This document shows, one piece after another, positions 38,087 to 47,494 of a stretch of DNA of 64,000 bases; positions within the stretch are counted from its first letter, which is position 1; every line of letters begins with the position of its first letter. A program made the position numbers and the translations under genes. The stretch is from positions 3,472,001-3,536,000 of the forward strand of contig NZ_CP050453.1 in NCBI RefSeq assembly GCF_014171575.1, written 5' to 3'. The stretch is from Microbacterium sp. Se63.02b. Its GTDB lineage: Bacteria > Actinomycetota > Actinomycetes > Actinomycetales > Microbacteriaceae. A model generated the notes under the pieces. That model made no database searches. It was not told the origin of the DNA and saw only the letters and a program-made list of their open reading frames with translations.

Positions 38087-38823
38087 TCAGCCGCCGAGGA
38101 CGACGACTCTCTCCCCGGCACGGATGGGCGTCGAATAGCGGTTGCCCGGCGGGGGCAGGGGGCACACGAACTGGTCGGAGAACGCGCACGGCGGCAGATA
38201 GGCGCGGTTGAAGTCGATCACGGCCGTGCCGTCGTCGCCGGGCTCATCGACGGGGAGGAACCGGAAGCGGTACGTCTCGAGCCCGTTGGTGCCGTCGGCG
38301 AAGACCGCGTTCAGGGCTCCCTGCCCGTTGCGCGTCACGGTCAACGTCTGTGCGGCGCCCGCCAGCTCGAAGCGCAGCCGACCGGCCACCGGCGTCTCCC
38401 GTGCGGCGCCGTCGACCGACGTGATCACGATCCGCTCGTCCGGCGTGTGCTCGAAGACCGCGGGCAACCGCCACCGCTCGTCCGGTGCATAGGCGTCGAT
38501 CGCGGTGAACCACTCCCGCTGCGGTCGTGCAGGGTTCAGCACCCGGAGGGCCACGGCGCCGTGACGGTCGAACACACGGAGCTCACGACGCCCGATGCGC
38601 AGCGTCTCGGCCCCCGCAGCGTCACGGTCGACCCCGCCTGCCCGAGCTCGCTGCCGCGGATGCCCCCATCGCCCGTGAGGGCCCACAACCCCGGGATGCC
38701 GTCGACCGCTGCGGCCTCCGTGATGAGCCAGTTCGTCGACTCCAGCGCGGAAGGACCGTATTCGGATCCCGCGTAGCGCTCGCGGGATGCGTGCCAGTCC
38801 TGCCAGTCCTTGACGAAGCTCAT
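38087..38823 (-). CDS. DUF1684 domain-containing protein
   Basis: Protein of about 245 residues of the DUF1684 family; no reaction is established. The conserved C-terminal block DFNRAYLPPCAFSDQFVCPLPPPGNR is clear, and the N-terminal WQDWHASRERYAG is typical. One base is missing in the C run 38611-38615, between STVTLRG and AETLRIGRREL. Start ATG 38823 follows GGAGGATCCGCTCCG. Monocistronic, 38 bases upstream of the lipoate ligase start region. Confidence 0.85.
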
Positions 38824-39036
38824 CGGAGCGGATCCTCCCCTGCGAGGGCGGCGCCCGCAGGCGCCTCCTCGCTCATACGCGGATTACTGCCCCGAATCTA
38901 TTGCGGCACTCCTCGCATCGATGCCGTCTCGTCACACGCCTTCACCGCGCGTAACGCCGCGTCACACCCGCACCGTCGGGGAACATCCGCGCCGATCGGG
39001 AGCGGCCGATCCGGAGAGGCCGACCGGGAGAGGTGG

Positions 39037-39891
39037 TCAGCGCGCGGGGATGTGCGCGTCGAGCCACGCCAGCACGTCGGCGCGCACCTCGGCCTGCTGC
39101 AGTTCCGCGAAGATCTCATGCCGCGCGTCGGGATACACGAGCGTCGTGACGTCGGTGAGTCCGGAGCGGCTGCGGTACTCGTCGGCGAGCTTGTGCACGC
39201 TGCGCGGCCCGCCGACGGGGTCGTCGCGTCCGACCAGCAGCAGCATCGGGATGTCGTGTCCGAGGTCCTTCGCCGGGCGCCCGTAGAGCCGGGCTGCCTC
39301 GATCGGACCGAAGAGTTTGAGGAGGGGGACGTCGGTGGTCAGCGGGTCGTCGGCGAAAGCGGCCCACACCGCGGGGTCGCGGCTGAGCCACTCGAGACCC
39401 GTGGCTCCCTCCCCGGACCACCGTGCGTTCAGGGGCGCGGCGTTGAGGGAGCCGGGCATCCGCAGCGCGGAGCCGGAGAGGATCACGGCATCCCAGGCCT
39501 CGGGGTGATCGTTGACGAGCATCTGCGCGAGGAACGAGCCCCACGAGTGCCCGAGCAGCACGAGCGGAAGGTCGGGATGCTCCTCGCGGATGAGGCCGGT
39601 GAGCTGCCAGACGGCCTCCTTCGCCGCCCGGAGTCCGCCGACGCCCAGTCGACCGAGCCGCTCGGGGCCGCCGTGCTGGCGGATCCCCGTGCGCCCGTGT
39701 CCTCGGTGATCGTCGGCGTACACGTGGAACCCGGCGCCGGTGAGGGCCCCGATCAGCGCACCGTACCTGCCGGCGTGCTCGCCGACGCCGTGCAGCAGCT
39801 GCACCACGCCGCGCGGCGTCCCTTCGGCGGGATGGACGTCGTAGACGATGTCGACGCCGTAGGCATCGGTGAACTCACGGGTATCCATCAC
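39037..39891 (-). CDS. Alpha/beta hydrolase, monoacylglycerol lipase/lysophospholipase-like
   Basis: Serine hydrolase of 284 residues. GVVQLLHGVGEHAGRY is the monoacylglycerol-lipase N-terminal motif, GHSWG with Ser116 the nucleophile elbow, GRDDPVGG the Asp region and DARHEIF the catalytic His. GTG at 39891 is preferred over ATG 39888 because the -10 hexamer TAGGCT is exactly six bases before it. Cytoplasmic. Transcribed alone; 213 bases downstream to the next gene hold nothing I recognise. Confidence 0.88.
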   Translation of the reverse strand: MMDTREFTDAYGVDIVYDVHPAEGTPRGVVQLLHGVGEHAGRYGALIGALTGAGFHVYADDHRGHGRTGIRQHGGPERLGRLGVGGLRAAKEAVWQLTGLIREEHPDLPLVLLGHSWGSFLAQMLVNDHPEAWDAVILSGSALRMPGSLNAAPLNARWSGEGATGLEWLSRDPAVWAAFADDPLTTDVPLLKLFGPIEAARLYGRPAKDLGHDIPMLLLVGRDDPVGGPRSVHKLADEYRSRSGLTDVTTLVYPDARHEIFAELQQAEVRADVLAWLDAHIPAR

Positions 39892-39897
39892 GGTGCG

Positions 39898-39903
39898 AGC
39901 CTA
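39898..39903 (-). promoter_or_regulatory. -10 element of leaderless hydrolase promoter
   Basis: TAGGCT six bases before the GTG at 39891. The spacing decides in favour of GTG as start. Confidence 0.5.
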
Positions 39904-39924
39904 CCCACCACGCGTCGCGGCTGC

Positions 39925-40662
39925 CTACCGGCCGAGGGCATCCTTGATCGCGAAGGCGATGGCGCGATCGGTCACCTCGTAGCCGCCGACTCCGTCCGAG
40001 GCGGAGCCCATGCGCACGCCGCCCTCCTCGACCACGGTGCGCTTGGCGGAGAAGTGGATCGCATCGACGCCGGCCGCGGCGAGCACGGGGGCGCTCGTCG
40101 CGTCGACACCGCTGCCAGCCATGATCTCGATCTCGCCCTCGGCCGCGGCGACGAGCGCACGCAGGGTGTCGACACCGTCGATCGCGGCGGACGCGCCTCC
40201 CGAGGTGAGCACCCGCTGGAGACCGAGCTCGCGCGCACTGCGCAGCGTCGCGACCGGATCGGCCGTGACGTCGATCGCCCGGTGCAGCGTGACCGGGGCC
40301 CCTCCGGCCGCATCGCGCAGGCGGGCCATGGCGAACAGGTCGAGCCGCCCGTCCGCATCGAGCGCCCCGATGACGACGCCGGAGGCGCCGAGCGCGATCG
40401 CGTGACGCACATCGCGCTCGGCGACCGCCAGCTCGTCCTCCTCGTAGTGGAAGCCGCCCGCGCGCGGACGCACCAGCACGTGCACCTCCGGCCCGTCGGC
40501 TCCGGCCGCCTCGACCGCGAGTTCGAGCGTCGCGGGCGACGGGGTCAGGCCACCGAGCGCGAGTGCCGTCCCGAGTTCCACCCGGTCGGCGCCGACCTCC
40601 GCGGCGATGCGTACTCCGGCGGGGTCCTGCACGGCGATTTCAAGAGCGAGCGTTCGGGTCAC
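39925..40662 (-). CDS. cutC: CutC family protein
   Basis: TIM-barrel protein of 245 residues from the CutC family, historically linked to copper homeostasis but biochemically uncertain. Signature blocks: GADRVELGTALALGGLTPS, VLVRPRAGGFHY, GVVIGALDADG, HRAIDVTADP, LTSGGA, and IMAGSGVDA. GTG start at 40662 preceded by GGAGGA; CACAAT six bases further is a possible -10. Divergent from a MarR/MFS pair. No copper gene is nearby. Confidence 0.88.
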   Translation of the reverse strand: MTRTLALEIAVQDPAGVRIAAEVGADRVELGTALALGGLTPSPATLELAVEAAGADGPEVHVLVRPRAGGFHYEEDELAVAERDVRHAIALGASGVVIGALDADGRLDLFAMARLRDAAGGAPVTLHRAIDVTADPVATLRSARELGLQRVLTSGGASAAIDGVDTLRALVAAAEGEIEIMAGSGVDATSAPVLAAAGVDAIHFSAKRTVVEEGGVRMGSASDGVGGYEVTDRAIAFAIKDALGR

Positions 40663-40705
40663 TCCTCCATTGTGCCCGTGCCCGCCCCACCGGCGGTCGC
40701 GAAAA

Positions 40706-40722
40706 TTAGATAGGCTATCTAA
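40706..40722. promoter_or_regulatory. Perfect palindromic operator of the MarR gene
   Basis: TTAGATAG-G-CTATCTAA, a perfect eight-base inverted repeat ending three bases before the MarR ATG at 40726. In this GC-rich context it is conspicuous. It overlaps the expected -10 and start, the classic site for autorepression. Confidence 0.78.
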
Positions 40723-40725
40723 GTA

Positions 40726-41165
40726 ATGTCTGCGTCCGATGAATCCCTCCACAGCACCGCCACCGATCTGCGTATGGCGACGTTCCGTCTGGCCAGGCGC
40801 CTCCGGTGCGTGCGCGCCGCGGACTCCATGAGCGACGCGCAGCTGGCCGTCCTCGCCGATCTGCGCATGAACGGACGCCGGACGATCTCCACGCTCGCAC
40901 AGCGCGAGCGCGTCACCGCCCCGTCGATGACCAGCACGATCAACGGACTCGAAGAGCAGGGGTTCGTGGTCCGCACCCCGACGAAGACGACCGCCGCCGC
41001 GTGCAGGTCGACATCACCGCGGCCGGTGCCGAGCTCGTCGTCGAGACCATCCGCCGACGCGACGAGCTGCTCGCCGAGATGCTGCGCGAGGTCGACTACA
41101 CCGAGGACGAGCTCGCCACGCTCCGCGAGGCCAGCGCACTGATGCGGCGGGTGGTGGAGCGATGA
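40726..41165 (+). CDS. MarR-family transcriptional regulator
   Basis: Regulator of about 146 residues: LADLRMNGRRTISTLAQRERVTAPSMTSTINGLEEQGFV is the winged helix. One base is missing near 40989 (GACGACC for GACGGACC), after which TDRRRVQVDITAAG completes the wing. The stop overlaps the MFS start (ATGA). It probably represses itself and the exporter through the palindrome at 40706-40722 until an exported drug or toxin binds. Confidence 0.88.
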
Positions 41166-42508
41166 GCGCGATGTTCCGTTCGTTCGCGAACGTCAACTAC
41201 CGCATCTGGTTCGCCGGCGCGCTGGTCTCCAACGTCGGCGGGTGGATGCAGGCGACCGCCCAGGACTGGGTCGTGCTCACGGAGCTGACCGACAACGACG
41301 CCACCGCGATGGGCATCACCATGGCGCTGCAGTTCGGGCCTCCCCTCGTGCTCGTGAGCCTGACGGGGTGGGTGGCCGACCGTTTCGACCGGCGGCACAT
41401 CCTGCTCGCGACCCAGACGGCGCTGCTGGCGCTCGCGATCACCGTCGGCGTGCTGCTGCTCGGCGGCGTCATGACCCTGCCGATGATGTTCGGCTTCGCC
41501 CTCGGGTTCGGCATCGTGAACGCGTTCGACGCTCCGGCGAGGCAGGCATTCGTCTCCGACATGGTGTCGAAGGGCGACACCTCGAACGCGGTCGCCCTCA
41601 ACTCGGCGTCGTTCAACCTGGCGCGCATGATCGGGCCGGCGGTCGGAGGGCTGCTGATCGTCGCGATCGGCTCCGGATGGGTGTTCATCGTGAACGCCGC
41701 GACCTTCCTCGCGATGATCCTCGCGGTGTCGATGCTGCGCACCGGCCTGCTTGCCCCGCGTCTGAAGAGCCGCAGTCGTGGCGGACTGGCCGCCGGATTC
41801 CGCTACGTATGGGGACGCAGCGACCTGCGGGTCGTGTTCGTCACGGTGTTCCTGATCGGGGCGTTCGGCATGAACTTCCCGATCTTCGCCTCGACCATGG
41901 CGCTGGAGTTCGGGGCCGGCGCCGACGGCTACGGGGTGCTCAGCTCGGTGCTCGCGATCGGCTCGCTGATCGGGGCCCTGCTCGCGGCTCGACGGGAAAG
42001 GGCACGCGTGCGCGTCGTGATCCTCGCCGCCGGCGGTTTCGGCATCGCGGCCTTCGTGTCGTCGGCGATGCCCACCTACGCCTCGTACGCCGTCACGCTC
42101 ACGTTCACCGGATTCATGATCGTGACACTGCTCACCACCGCCAACGGCTACGTGCAGATCACGACCGACCCGGCGCTGCGCGGGCGCGTCCTCGCCCTCT
42201 ACATGGCGGTGATCATGGGCTCGACCCCGGTCGGCGCCCCCATCGCAGGGTGGGTCGCCGACACGTTCGGACCGCGGGCCGCGATCATGCTCGGCGGCAC
42301 GGCCGGATTCGTGGCGTGCGCGATCGGGGTGATCTGGGTCGCGACGTCCGGACGCCTCCGGCGCGCGGAGAACCGCCGCTTCCTGCTCACGCTCGACGAG
42401 ACCCGACCGCTGAGCATCGTCGAGCAGGTCGATCCGATCGAGTTCAGCGACGAGGCAGCGGTGACCACGCCGATCCGCCGTCCGCGCGAAGGCGATCTCG
42501 AGGGCTGA
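41162..42508 (+). CDS. MFS exporter (MFS_3, EntS-like)
   Basis: Major facilitator of 448 residues, intact. N-terminal FRSFANVNYRIWFAGALVSNVGGWMQ and GWVADRFDRRHIL (cytoplasmic loop 2-3 motif) match the MFS_3 group that exports siderophores, drugs or macrolides. About 11-12 membrane helices and an acidic/basic cytoplasmic tail. Overlaps and is controlled with the MarR gene. Substrate unknown. Confidence 0.9.
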   Translation: MSAMFRSFANVNYRIWFAGALVSNVGGWMQATAQDWVVLTELTDNDATAMGITMALQFGPPLVLVSLTGWVADRFDRRHILLATQTALLALAITVGVLLLGGVMTLPMMFGFALGFGIVNAFDAPARQAFVSDMVSKGDTSNAVALNSASFNLARMIGPAVGGLLIVAIGSGWVFIVNAATFLAMILAVSMLRTGLLAPRLKSRSRGGLAAGFRYVWGRSDLRVVFVTVFLIGAFGMNFPIFASTMALEFGAGADGYGVLSSVLAIGSLIGALLAARRERARVRVVILAAGGFGIAAFVSSAMPTYASYAVTLTFTGFMIVTLLTTANGYVQITTDPALRGRVLALYMAVIMGSTPVGAPIAGWVADTFGPRAAIMLGGTAGFVACAIGVIWVATSGRLRRAENRRFLLTLDETRPLSIVEQVDPIEFSDEAAVTTPIRRPREGDLEG

Positions 42509-42559
42509 CTCCCGGCGCGCGGTTTGTCAACGCCCTCCACGACACAGGGGTCGCGTACA

Positions 42560-42565
42560 TACGGT
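42560..42565 (+). promoter_or_regulatory. -10 element of leaderless promoter for the small acidic protein
   Basis: TACGGT exactly six bases before the ATG at 42572. Confidence 0.5.
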
Positions 42566-42571
42566 CGCAGC

Positions 42572-42858
42572 ATGGACGAGAACACAGAACGCACACCCCA
42601 CCCGCAGGACCCGGCCGAAGGCGCCCCCGGTGCCGGTGTGCCGGATGAGGACTCCGGCCAGGGCGACGGCACAGGCGGCGCGATCCAGGGCGACAGCTCC
42701 CGCGGCGAGTCGACCGGCGGGGCGATCCAGGGCGATGCCGGTCAGGGCCACCGCTCGGCGCTGGGCGGCGACGAAGGCACCGAGGATCAGCTCGACGCCG
42801 ACAACGCCGCCGAGGAAGACACCCTGAAGACGCTCGACCCCGACTCTCCCCGGCCTGA
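42572..42858 (+). CDS. Small acidic, Gly/Asp-rich hypothetical protein
   Basis: About 95 residues, low complexity, no signal peptide or membrane segment. GGAIQGD occurs twice in a Gly/Gln/Asp-rich middle. The end TLKTLDPDSPPA becomes visible only if one C is restored in the run 42848-42851; otherwise the frame reads on to 42910. The same single base also repairs the overlapping convergent gene, which supports both calls. Leaderless-type -10 upstream. Function not recognised; probably intrinsically disordered. Confidence 0.6.
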
Positions 42859-43382
42859 CCCACCGGGAGCAGCCCGGCCGCGAGCACCCCCACGAGCACG
42901 AAAGGTGTGACGGTCGCGGCCGTCCACGCCAGTCGGGTCCAGCGCGGCGTGGGGGCCACGTCGAGCGGCACGAAGATCGCGCACACGAGCAGGGCCGACC
43001 ACGCGAGGCCCGCCACCACCACGACGGCGGTGTAGCCGCGCTCGACGCCGTCGAACGTCTCCGACCATCGGCTGAGCAGCAGCGGGGCGGAGGCGGCGAT
43101 CGTCCACCCCCACGCGTTCAGGAACACCAGCCAGGTGACGGGCGGCGGCAGCGCCGTGGCCTTGCGCCAGCGGAGCACGGCGCGCGGAAGCGACCCGAGG
43201 ACCATCGCGAGCACCGTCACGGGGATCAGCGCGAGCAGGCCGGGCGACCGAGGCATGAGCAGTCCGGCCAGCGCGGCCAGCACCACCGGCAGGATCACGT
43301 TCAGCCCCGACCACCACGACCACGCGGCTCGGTGGATTCCGCGCGCCGCCGTACCGCGGCGCGCTGCTTCGCTCGTGATCAT
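42787..43382 (-). CDS. Hypothetical membrane protein (4-5 helices)
   Basis: About 198 residues. Hydrophobic segments at about residues 26-62 (two helices), 83-100, 115-140 and 155-175, with a short basic N-terminus. ATG 43382 is preceded by GGGGAG. One base must be added in the run 42848-42851 to reach the stop at 42787, giving a 72-base tail-to-tail overlap with the small acidic protein. No family recognised; likely an integral membrane protein of unknown role. Confidence 0.62.
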
Positions 43383-43413
43383 GCTCCCCCGCGATGAGCC
43401 TAGCGACCCGCGG

Positions 43414-44621
43414 CTACACCCCGAGGACGAGCTTGAGCTGTTCGACCGCCCAGTCGAGCTCGGTCGCGCGGATCACGAGGGTGGCGCGATGCGGATCGTC
43501 TGGCCGTGGGTGTCCTTCACCAGCACACCCCGTTCGAAGAGCTTCTCGGCGACCTCGCGCCCCGTGCCCTTTGCCGGGTCGATGTCGACACCGGCCCAGA
43601 GCCCCCGCGATGCGCACGGCCGTGACCCCGGTGCCGATCAACGGCGCCAGCGCCTGTTCAAGGTGGGCGCCGAGCGCACGCGCCCGCTCCTGGAACTCGC
43701 CGGTCTGCAGCAGTTCCACCACGCGCAGCCCGACGGCCGCGGCCAGCGGATTGCCCCCGAAGGTCGACCCGTGCTCGCCGGGACGGATCACACCCAGCAC
43801 GTCGGTGTTCCCCACCACGGCCGACACAGGGAGGATGCCGCCGCCGAGCGCCTTGCCCAGGAGGTACAGGTCGGGCACGACGCCCTCGCGGTCGCACGCG
43901 AAGGTCTCTCCCACGCGTCCGAGTCCCGCCTGGATCTCGTCCGCGATGAAGAGCACGTTCTTCTCGTCGCAGATCTCGCGGATGCGACGCAGGTAGCCCT
44001 CCGGCGGGATGACGACGCCCGCCTCGCCCTGGATCGGCTCGACGAGCACGGCGGCCGTGTCGGCGGTGATCGCCGCGGCGATGGCCTCCGCGTCACCGTA
44101 GGGCACCACATCGAAACCGGGGGTGTACGGGCCGAAGTCGTCGCGCGCGGACTCGTCGTCGCTGAAGCTGACGATCGTGGTCGTGCGGCCGTGGAAGTTT
44201 CCGGCCGCGACGATGATGCGGGCCCGACCCTCGGCGATGCCCTTGACCCGATATCCCCAGGCGCGGGCGACCTTGATCCCGGTCTCGACCGCTTCAGCGC
44301 CGGTGTTCATCGGCAGCACGAGCTCCTTGCCCGCGAGCTCGGCGAGGGCGGCGGCGAACGGTTCGAGCCGATCGCTCTGGAACGCACGGCTCACGAGCGT
44401 GACGCGGCCCAGCTGCTCGGTGACCGCGGCCACGAGAGCCGGATGCCGGTGCCCGAAGTTCACCGCGGAGTATGCCGCGAGCAGGTCGAGGTAGCGCGCT
44501 TGCCCTCGACATCGGTCACCCAGGCGCCCTCCGCCTCGGCGATGGTCACCGGCAGCGGGTGGTAGTTGTGTGCGACGTGCGGCTCGGTTCCCGCCGCGGT
44601 CGTCTCGTCGACGGCGGTCAC
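43414..44621 (-). CDS. rocD: Ornithine-oxo-acid aminotransferase
   Basis: PLP-dependent class III aminotransferase converting ornithine and 2-oxoglutarate to glutamate semialdehyde and glutamate. Key parts: YLDLLAAYSAVNFGHRHP, NTGAEAVETGIKVARAWGY, FHGRTT, EPIQGEAGV, FIADEIQAGLGR (PLP Asp) and LLGKALGGG with the Schiff-base Lys. Three breaks: an extra GC near 44493-44500, a G run one too long at 43593-43597, and a missing base near 43492. The repaired product is about 402 residues. GTG start overlaps the stop of the upstream hydrolase, so the two are translationally coupled; its product feeds the P5C dehydrogenase of PutA. Confidence 0.9.
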
Positions 44622-45495
44622 TTCGCGCCTCGCAGTTCGAGCGTGCAGCACTTGATGCCGCCGCCGCCGAGCAGCAGCTCGGACAGGTCGACCGTGATCG
44701 GGTTGTAGCCGCGCTCGCGGAGCTGCTTCTCGAAGCCGGTCGCACGCGGCGAGATGATCACGTTGTAGCCGTCGCTCGAGGAGTTCAGCCCGAACACCGA
44801 GCCGTCCTCGTCCGACACCAGGATCGCGTCGGGGAAGCGGCGCTCCAGCTCGGCACGGCTGGCGTCGTCGAAGGCGCCGGGAAGGTAGGCGATGTTCGCC
44901 CGCTCGGGCCCGCCGTTCTCGACACCCTGCACCGGGTCGAGCACGGCGATCGCGGTGTCGAGGTGGTAGAACCGCGGGTCGACGAGGTTCAGCGACACGA
45001 CCTCGCGGCCGAAGACCTCTCCGACCTCGCGGTGGCTGTCACCCGTCGACCGGAATCCGGTGCCGGCCAGGATCACGTCGCCGACGAGCAGGAAGTCGCC
45101 CTCGCCCTCGTTGACCTCCTGGGGCATCACGGTGTCGTAGCCGGCGGCGCGGAACCACTCCGCGAAAGCGGGGCCTCGCCCTGACGCTCGACGAAGCGGA
45201 ACTCGGGCACGTACGCGCGGCCGTCGATCAGGAACCCGCCGTTGGCCGTGTAGACCATGTCGGGGTATCCGGCGAGCGGCTCGATGAGCTCGACCTCGTG
45301 GCCCAGCTCGACGTACAGGTCGTACAGCTTCTGCCACTGCGCGACCGCGTTCGCGGTGTCGGTGGGCCGTGAGGGCTCCATCCACGGGTTGATGGAGTAG
45401 TTGACGGTGAAGTGCTCCGGCTTGCACATCAGGTAATGGCGGCGGTGCGCGGTGCGCACGGGGGCGGTGGAGACGGCGGTTTCCGGCGTCGACAT
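44618..45495 (-). CDS. Guanidine-modifying hydrolase, dimethylargininase/arginine dihydrolase-like
   Basis: Member of the amidinotransferase/DDAH superfamily, about 292 residues. The N-terminal YLMCKPEHFTVNYSINPWM, the central YHLDTAIAVLD with catalytic His, and the C-terminal GGGGIKCCTLELR with the nucleophilic Cys are present. One base is missing near 45171-45178. Annotated relatives are called dimethylargininase (citrulline-forming), but tight coupling to rocD would make more sense if the enzyme yields ornithine, as arginine dihydrolases of the same superfamily do; this is inference. ATG start at 45495. Confidence 0.82.
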
Positions 45496-45661
45496 GGATG
45501 CTCCTCGAATGGACGGGCGCGGCGGACGCTGTCCAGGGGCCCGGCGGTCCTTCGACCCGCCGCTCGTTCAGAGCCGGCGGCGGGGAAGATGCGACTCGAG
45601 CACGCCGGAGTCCATTGTGCCATCCGCGCCCTGTGCGCCGCCAGAGGCCCGAGCCTGAGCC

Positions 45662-46652
45662 TCAGGACCCGTGGACGACGACCTTGCCCACGGTGTGGCC
45701 GGCCTCGAGGTGGGCGAGCGCGGCGGATGCCTCGGCGAAGGGGTACTCCCGCTCGACCACCGGCACCACGCGCCCCTCGGCCACGAGTTCGAGGAGCTTG
45801 GCCAGCACCTCGGGCCGGGGCGTCGCGGCGAGGGGACGGATGCGGCGCGCGCCCAGGAGAGAGCCGCCGCCCGCAGCATCCGCGGCACAGGACCGAGCAC
45901 GTGCCCGCCGTCGCCGGTGACCAGCACGATCGAGCCGCCGTGGACGACCAGCCGCTGCAGCTCGCGCAGCGGTATCCCTCCCGCGATGTCGATGATCGCG
46001 TCGAAGCGGCCGGACGGAAGCTCGCTCAGCGGCGACTCCCGGTGATCGAACGTGCGGACCGCGCCGAGGCGCTCGACGAGCGGGGCGTTGCGTCTGCTGC
46101 AGGATGCCCAGACTTCCGCTCCGCGGAGCGCGGCCAGCTGCACCGCGAACGTGCCGACACCGCCGGACGCCCCGATGATCAGGACGCGCGGGGTCGCCGC
46201 CCTGAGGCCGACACGAGCAAGGTCGAGCGCCTGCCACGCGGTTCCCGCGGCGATCGGCAGGCTCGCGGCGGTCGCCGGCGCGACGTCGGGCGGGATCGGC
46301 ACGAGGCGCGAGGCGGGCACGCGCACGTACTCCCCAGGCCGCCGCCGCCGACCAGTTCGCCGACGACCTCCTCTCCCACCTCGGCGCTGACCACGTCGGG
46401 CGCCACGGCGACAACGGTGCCGGCCACCTCCATGCCCCGCACCGGATGCTTCGGACGGGTGAGCCCGAAGACCGGCCGCACGAGAAGCGGGTCGCCGAGC
46501 AGGAGCCGCACATCGCCGGCGTTCAGGCCCGTGGCCCGCACCCGCAGCAGCACCTCGCCGTGGTGCGGCACCGGCACCGGGATCCGCTCGAGTGCCACTC
46601 CTTCGGCGGGCCCGTAGGTCTCACGGCGCCAGGCCGACATCGTCTCGGTCAT
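45662..46652 (-). CDS. Quinone oxidoreductase-like medium-chain dehydrogenase
   Basis: NADPH-dependent MDR enzyme of about 330 residues. N-terminal GroES-like domain with [17 protein letters not shown] and [16 protein letters not shown]; Rossmann motif [18 protein letters not shown]; no catalytic-zinc Cys pair, as in zeta-crystallin-like reductases. One base is missing in each of 46332-46335 (C run) and near 45865-45876. ATG start overlaps the HTH gene stop. Role probably quinone or enal reduction; substrate unknown. Confidence 0.86.
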
Positions 46653-46885
46653 GATGCTCCTTCTGGTGACGGCGGGGCGGGGTACTGGAAGATCTCGTCG
46701 AGGCCGACGCCGAAGGCACGGGCGATCTGGAAGGCCAGCTCGAGCGTCGGCGAGTACTTCTGCTGCTCGATCGCGATGAGCGTCTGCCGCGTCACGCCGA
46801 TCGTGCGCGCGAGTTCGGCCTGGGTGAGCCCCGCCTGCTCGCGGTGCAGTCGGATGCTGTTCGAGACGAGGGTGGGTTTGACCAT
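46649..46885 (-). CDS. Small XRE-family HTH repressor
   Basis: Complete 78-residue Cro/CI-type regulator: [49 protein letters not shown] is one HTH_3 domain with little else. Such minimal repressors typically pair with a small membrane protein, as here (TGATG overlap with 46885-47319). The twin 18-base operators at 47331-47395 are its probable sites. It overlaps the quinone reductase start, so all three genes may form one operon. Confidence 0.88.
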   Translation of the reverse strand: MVKPTLVSNSIRLHREQAGLTQAELARTIGVTRQTLIAIEQQKYSPTLELAFQIARAFGVGLDEIFQYPAPPSPEGAS

Positions 46886-47319
46886 CAGACGAGCCCCCGC
46901 CGGTAGGCGATCACCCTGGCGACGCCGCCGACGAGCGCCGAGACCGCGAACCCGGCGAACATCGTGTTGGCGATCCAGAACACGTCGGCTCCGACTGCGC
47001 AGAGCAGGATGACGCCGAGACCGGCGATCACGACGAAGGCCTGCTCGACGCGCGAGCCCATGCGGTTGATGTCGCGGTCGCGGATGTCGGAGCGCCCGAC
47101 CCCGTCGGGGTCCTTCGCTCCGGCGATCATCCCCCAGACGATGCCGATGACGATCGTCGCGACGATGCCGCCGCCGATCACCCAGAGCATCAGCGGGAAC
47201 CAGTCGACCGCGGTGAGGGGCCCGCCGGCCGCCTGCTGGAGCACCAGCACGACGTAGACGACCATCGTGATCGGGCTCACGATGAGTCCCGCCCAGGCGT
47301 TGCGCTCTTCGTAGACCAT
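46885..47319 (-). CDS. Four-helix membrane protein paired with the XRE repressor
   Basis: 144 residues; hydrophobic segments at about 11-31, 42-65, 90-112 and 115-135. A polar loop [25 protein letters not shown] separates the pairs. ATG 47319 follows CGGAGG. No enzymatic motif. Resembles the small membrane proteins encoded with minimal HTH repressors in many Gram-positive bacteria, where they are thought to sense membrane or cell-envelope state; that is family-level analogy. Confidence 0.75.
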   Translation of the reverse strand: MVYEERNAWAGLIVSPITMVVYVVLVLQQAAGGPLTAVDWFPLMLWVIGGGIVATIVIGIVWGMIAGAKDPDGVGRSDIRDRDINRMGSRVEQAFVVIAGLGVILLCAVGADVFWIANTMFAGFAVSALVGGVARVIAYRRGLV

Positions 47320-47330
47320 GATGCCTCCGA

Positions 47331-47348
47331 TGTAAAAGATTCTTGACA
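47331..47348. promoter_or_regulatory. Operator copy 1 of the XRE/membrane module
   Basis: TGTAAAAGATTCTTGACA, an imperfect version of the 18-base palindrome at 47378-47395. It covers the expected transcription start and sits just upstream of the ribosome site. Confidence 0.7.
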
Positions 47349-47353
47349 CGCAC

Positions 47354-47383
47354 AGCGTACATCCACACACTCGCGGGTGTCAA
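47354..47383 (-). promoter_or_regulatory. Promoter of the XRE/membrane module
   Basis: Minus-strand TTGACA (47378-47383), 18-base spacer and TACGCT (47354-47359). Both operator copies overlap or flank it. Confidence 0.65.
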
Positions 47384-47395
47384 GAATTCTTTACA
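47378..47395. promoter_or_regulatory. Operator copy 2 of the XRE/membrane module
   Basis: TGTCAAGAATTCTTTACA, a near-perfect 18-base palindrome (one asymmetric pair), covering the -35. Centre-to-centre distance to copy 1 is 47 bases. Confidence 0.75.
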
Positions 47396-47494
47396 TGCTC
47401 GCTGGAGCTTCGGAATAGTGATGTGCGGTGCGGTACTGGTGGCGGCCTCATTGCCCGCCTCATCCCTCCGAGTGCCGTGGGCATCGCGCAGGAA

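Noticed and set aside
46649..47395. Type II toxin-antitoxin system (small HTH protein plus small partner)
   Set aside because: The partner is a four-helix membrane protein with no toxin motif; the pair fits the HTH/membrane sensor type better.
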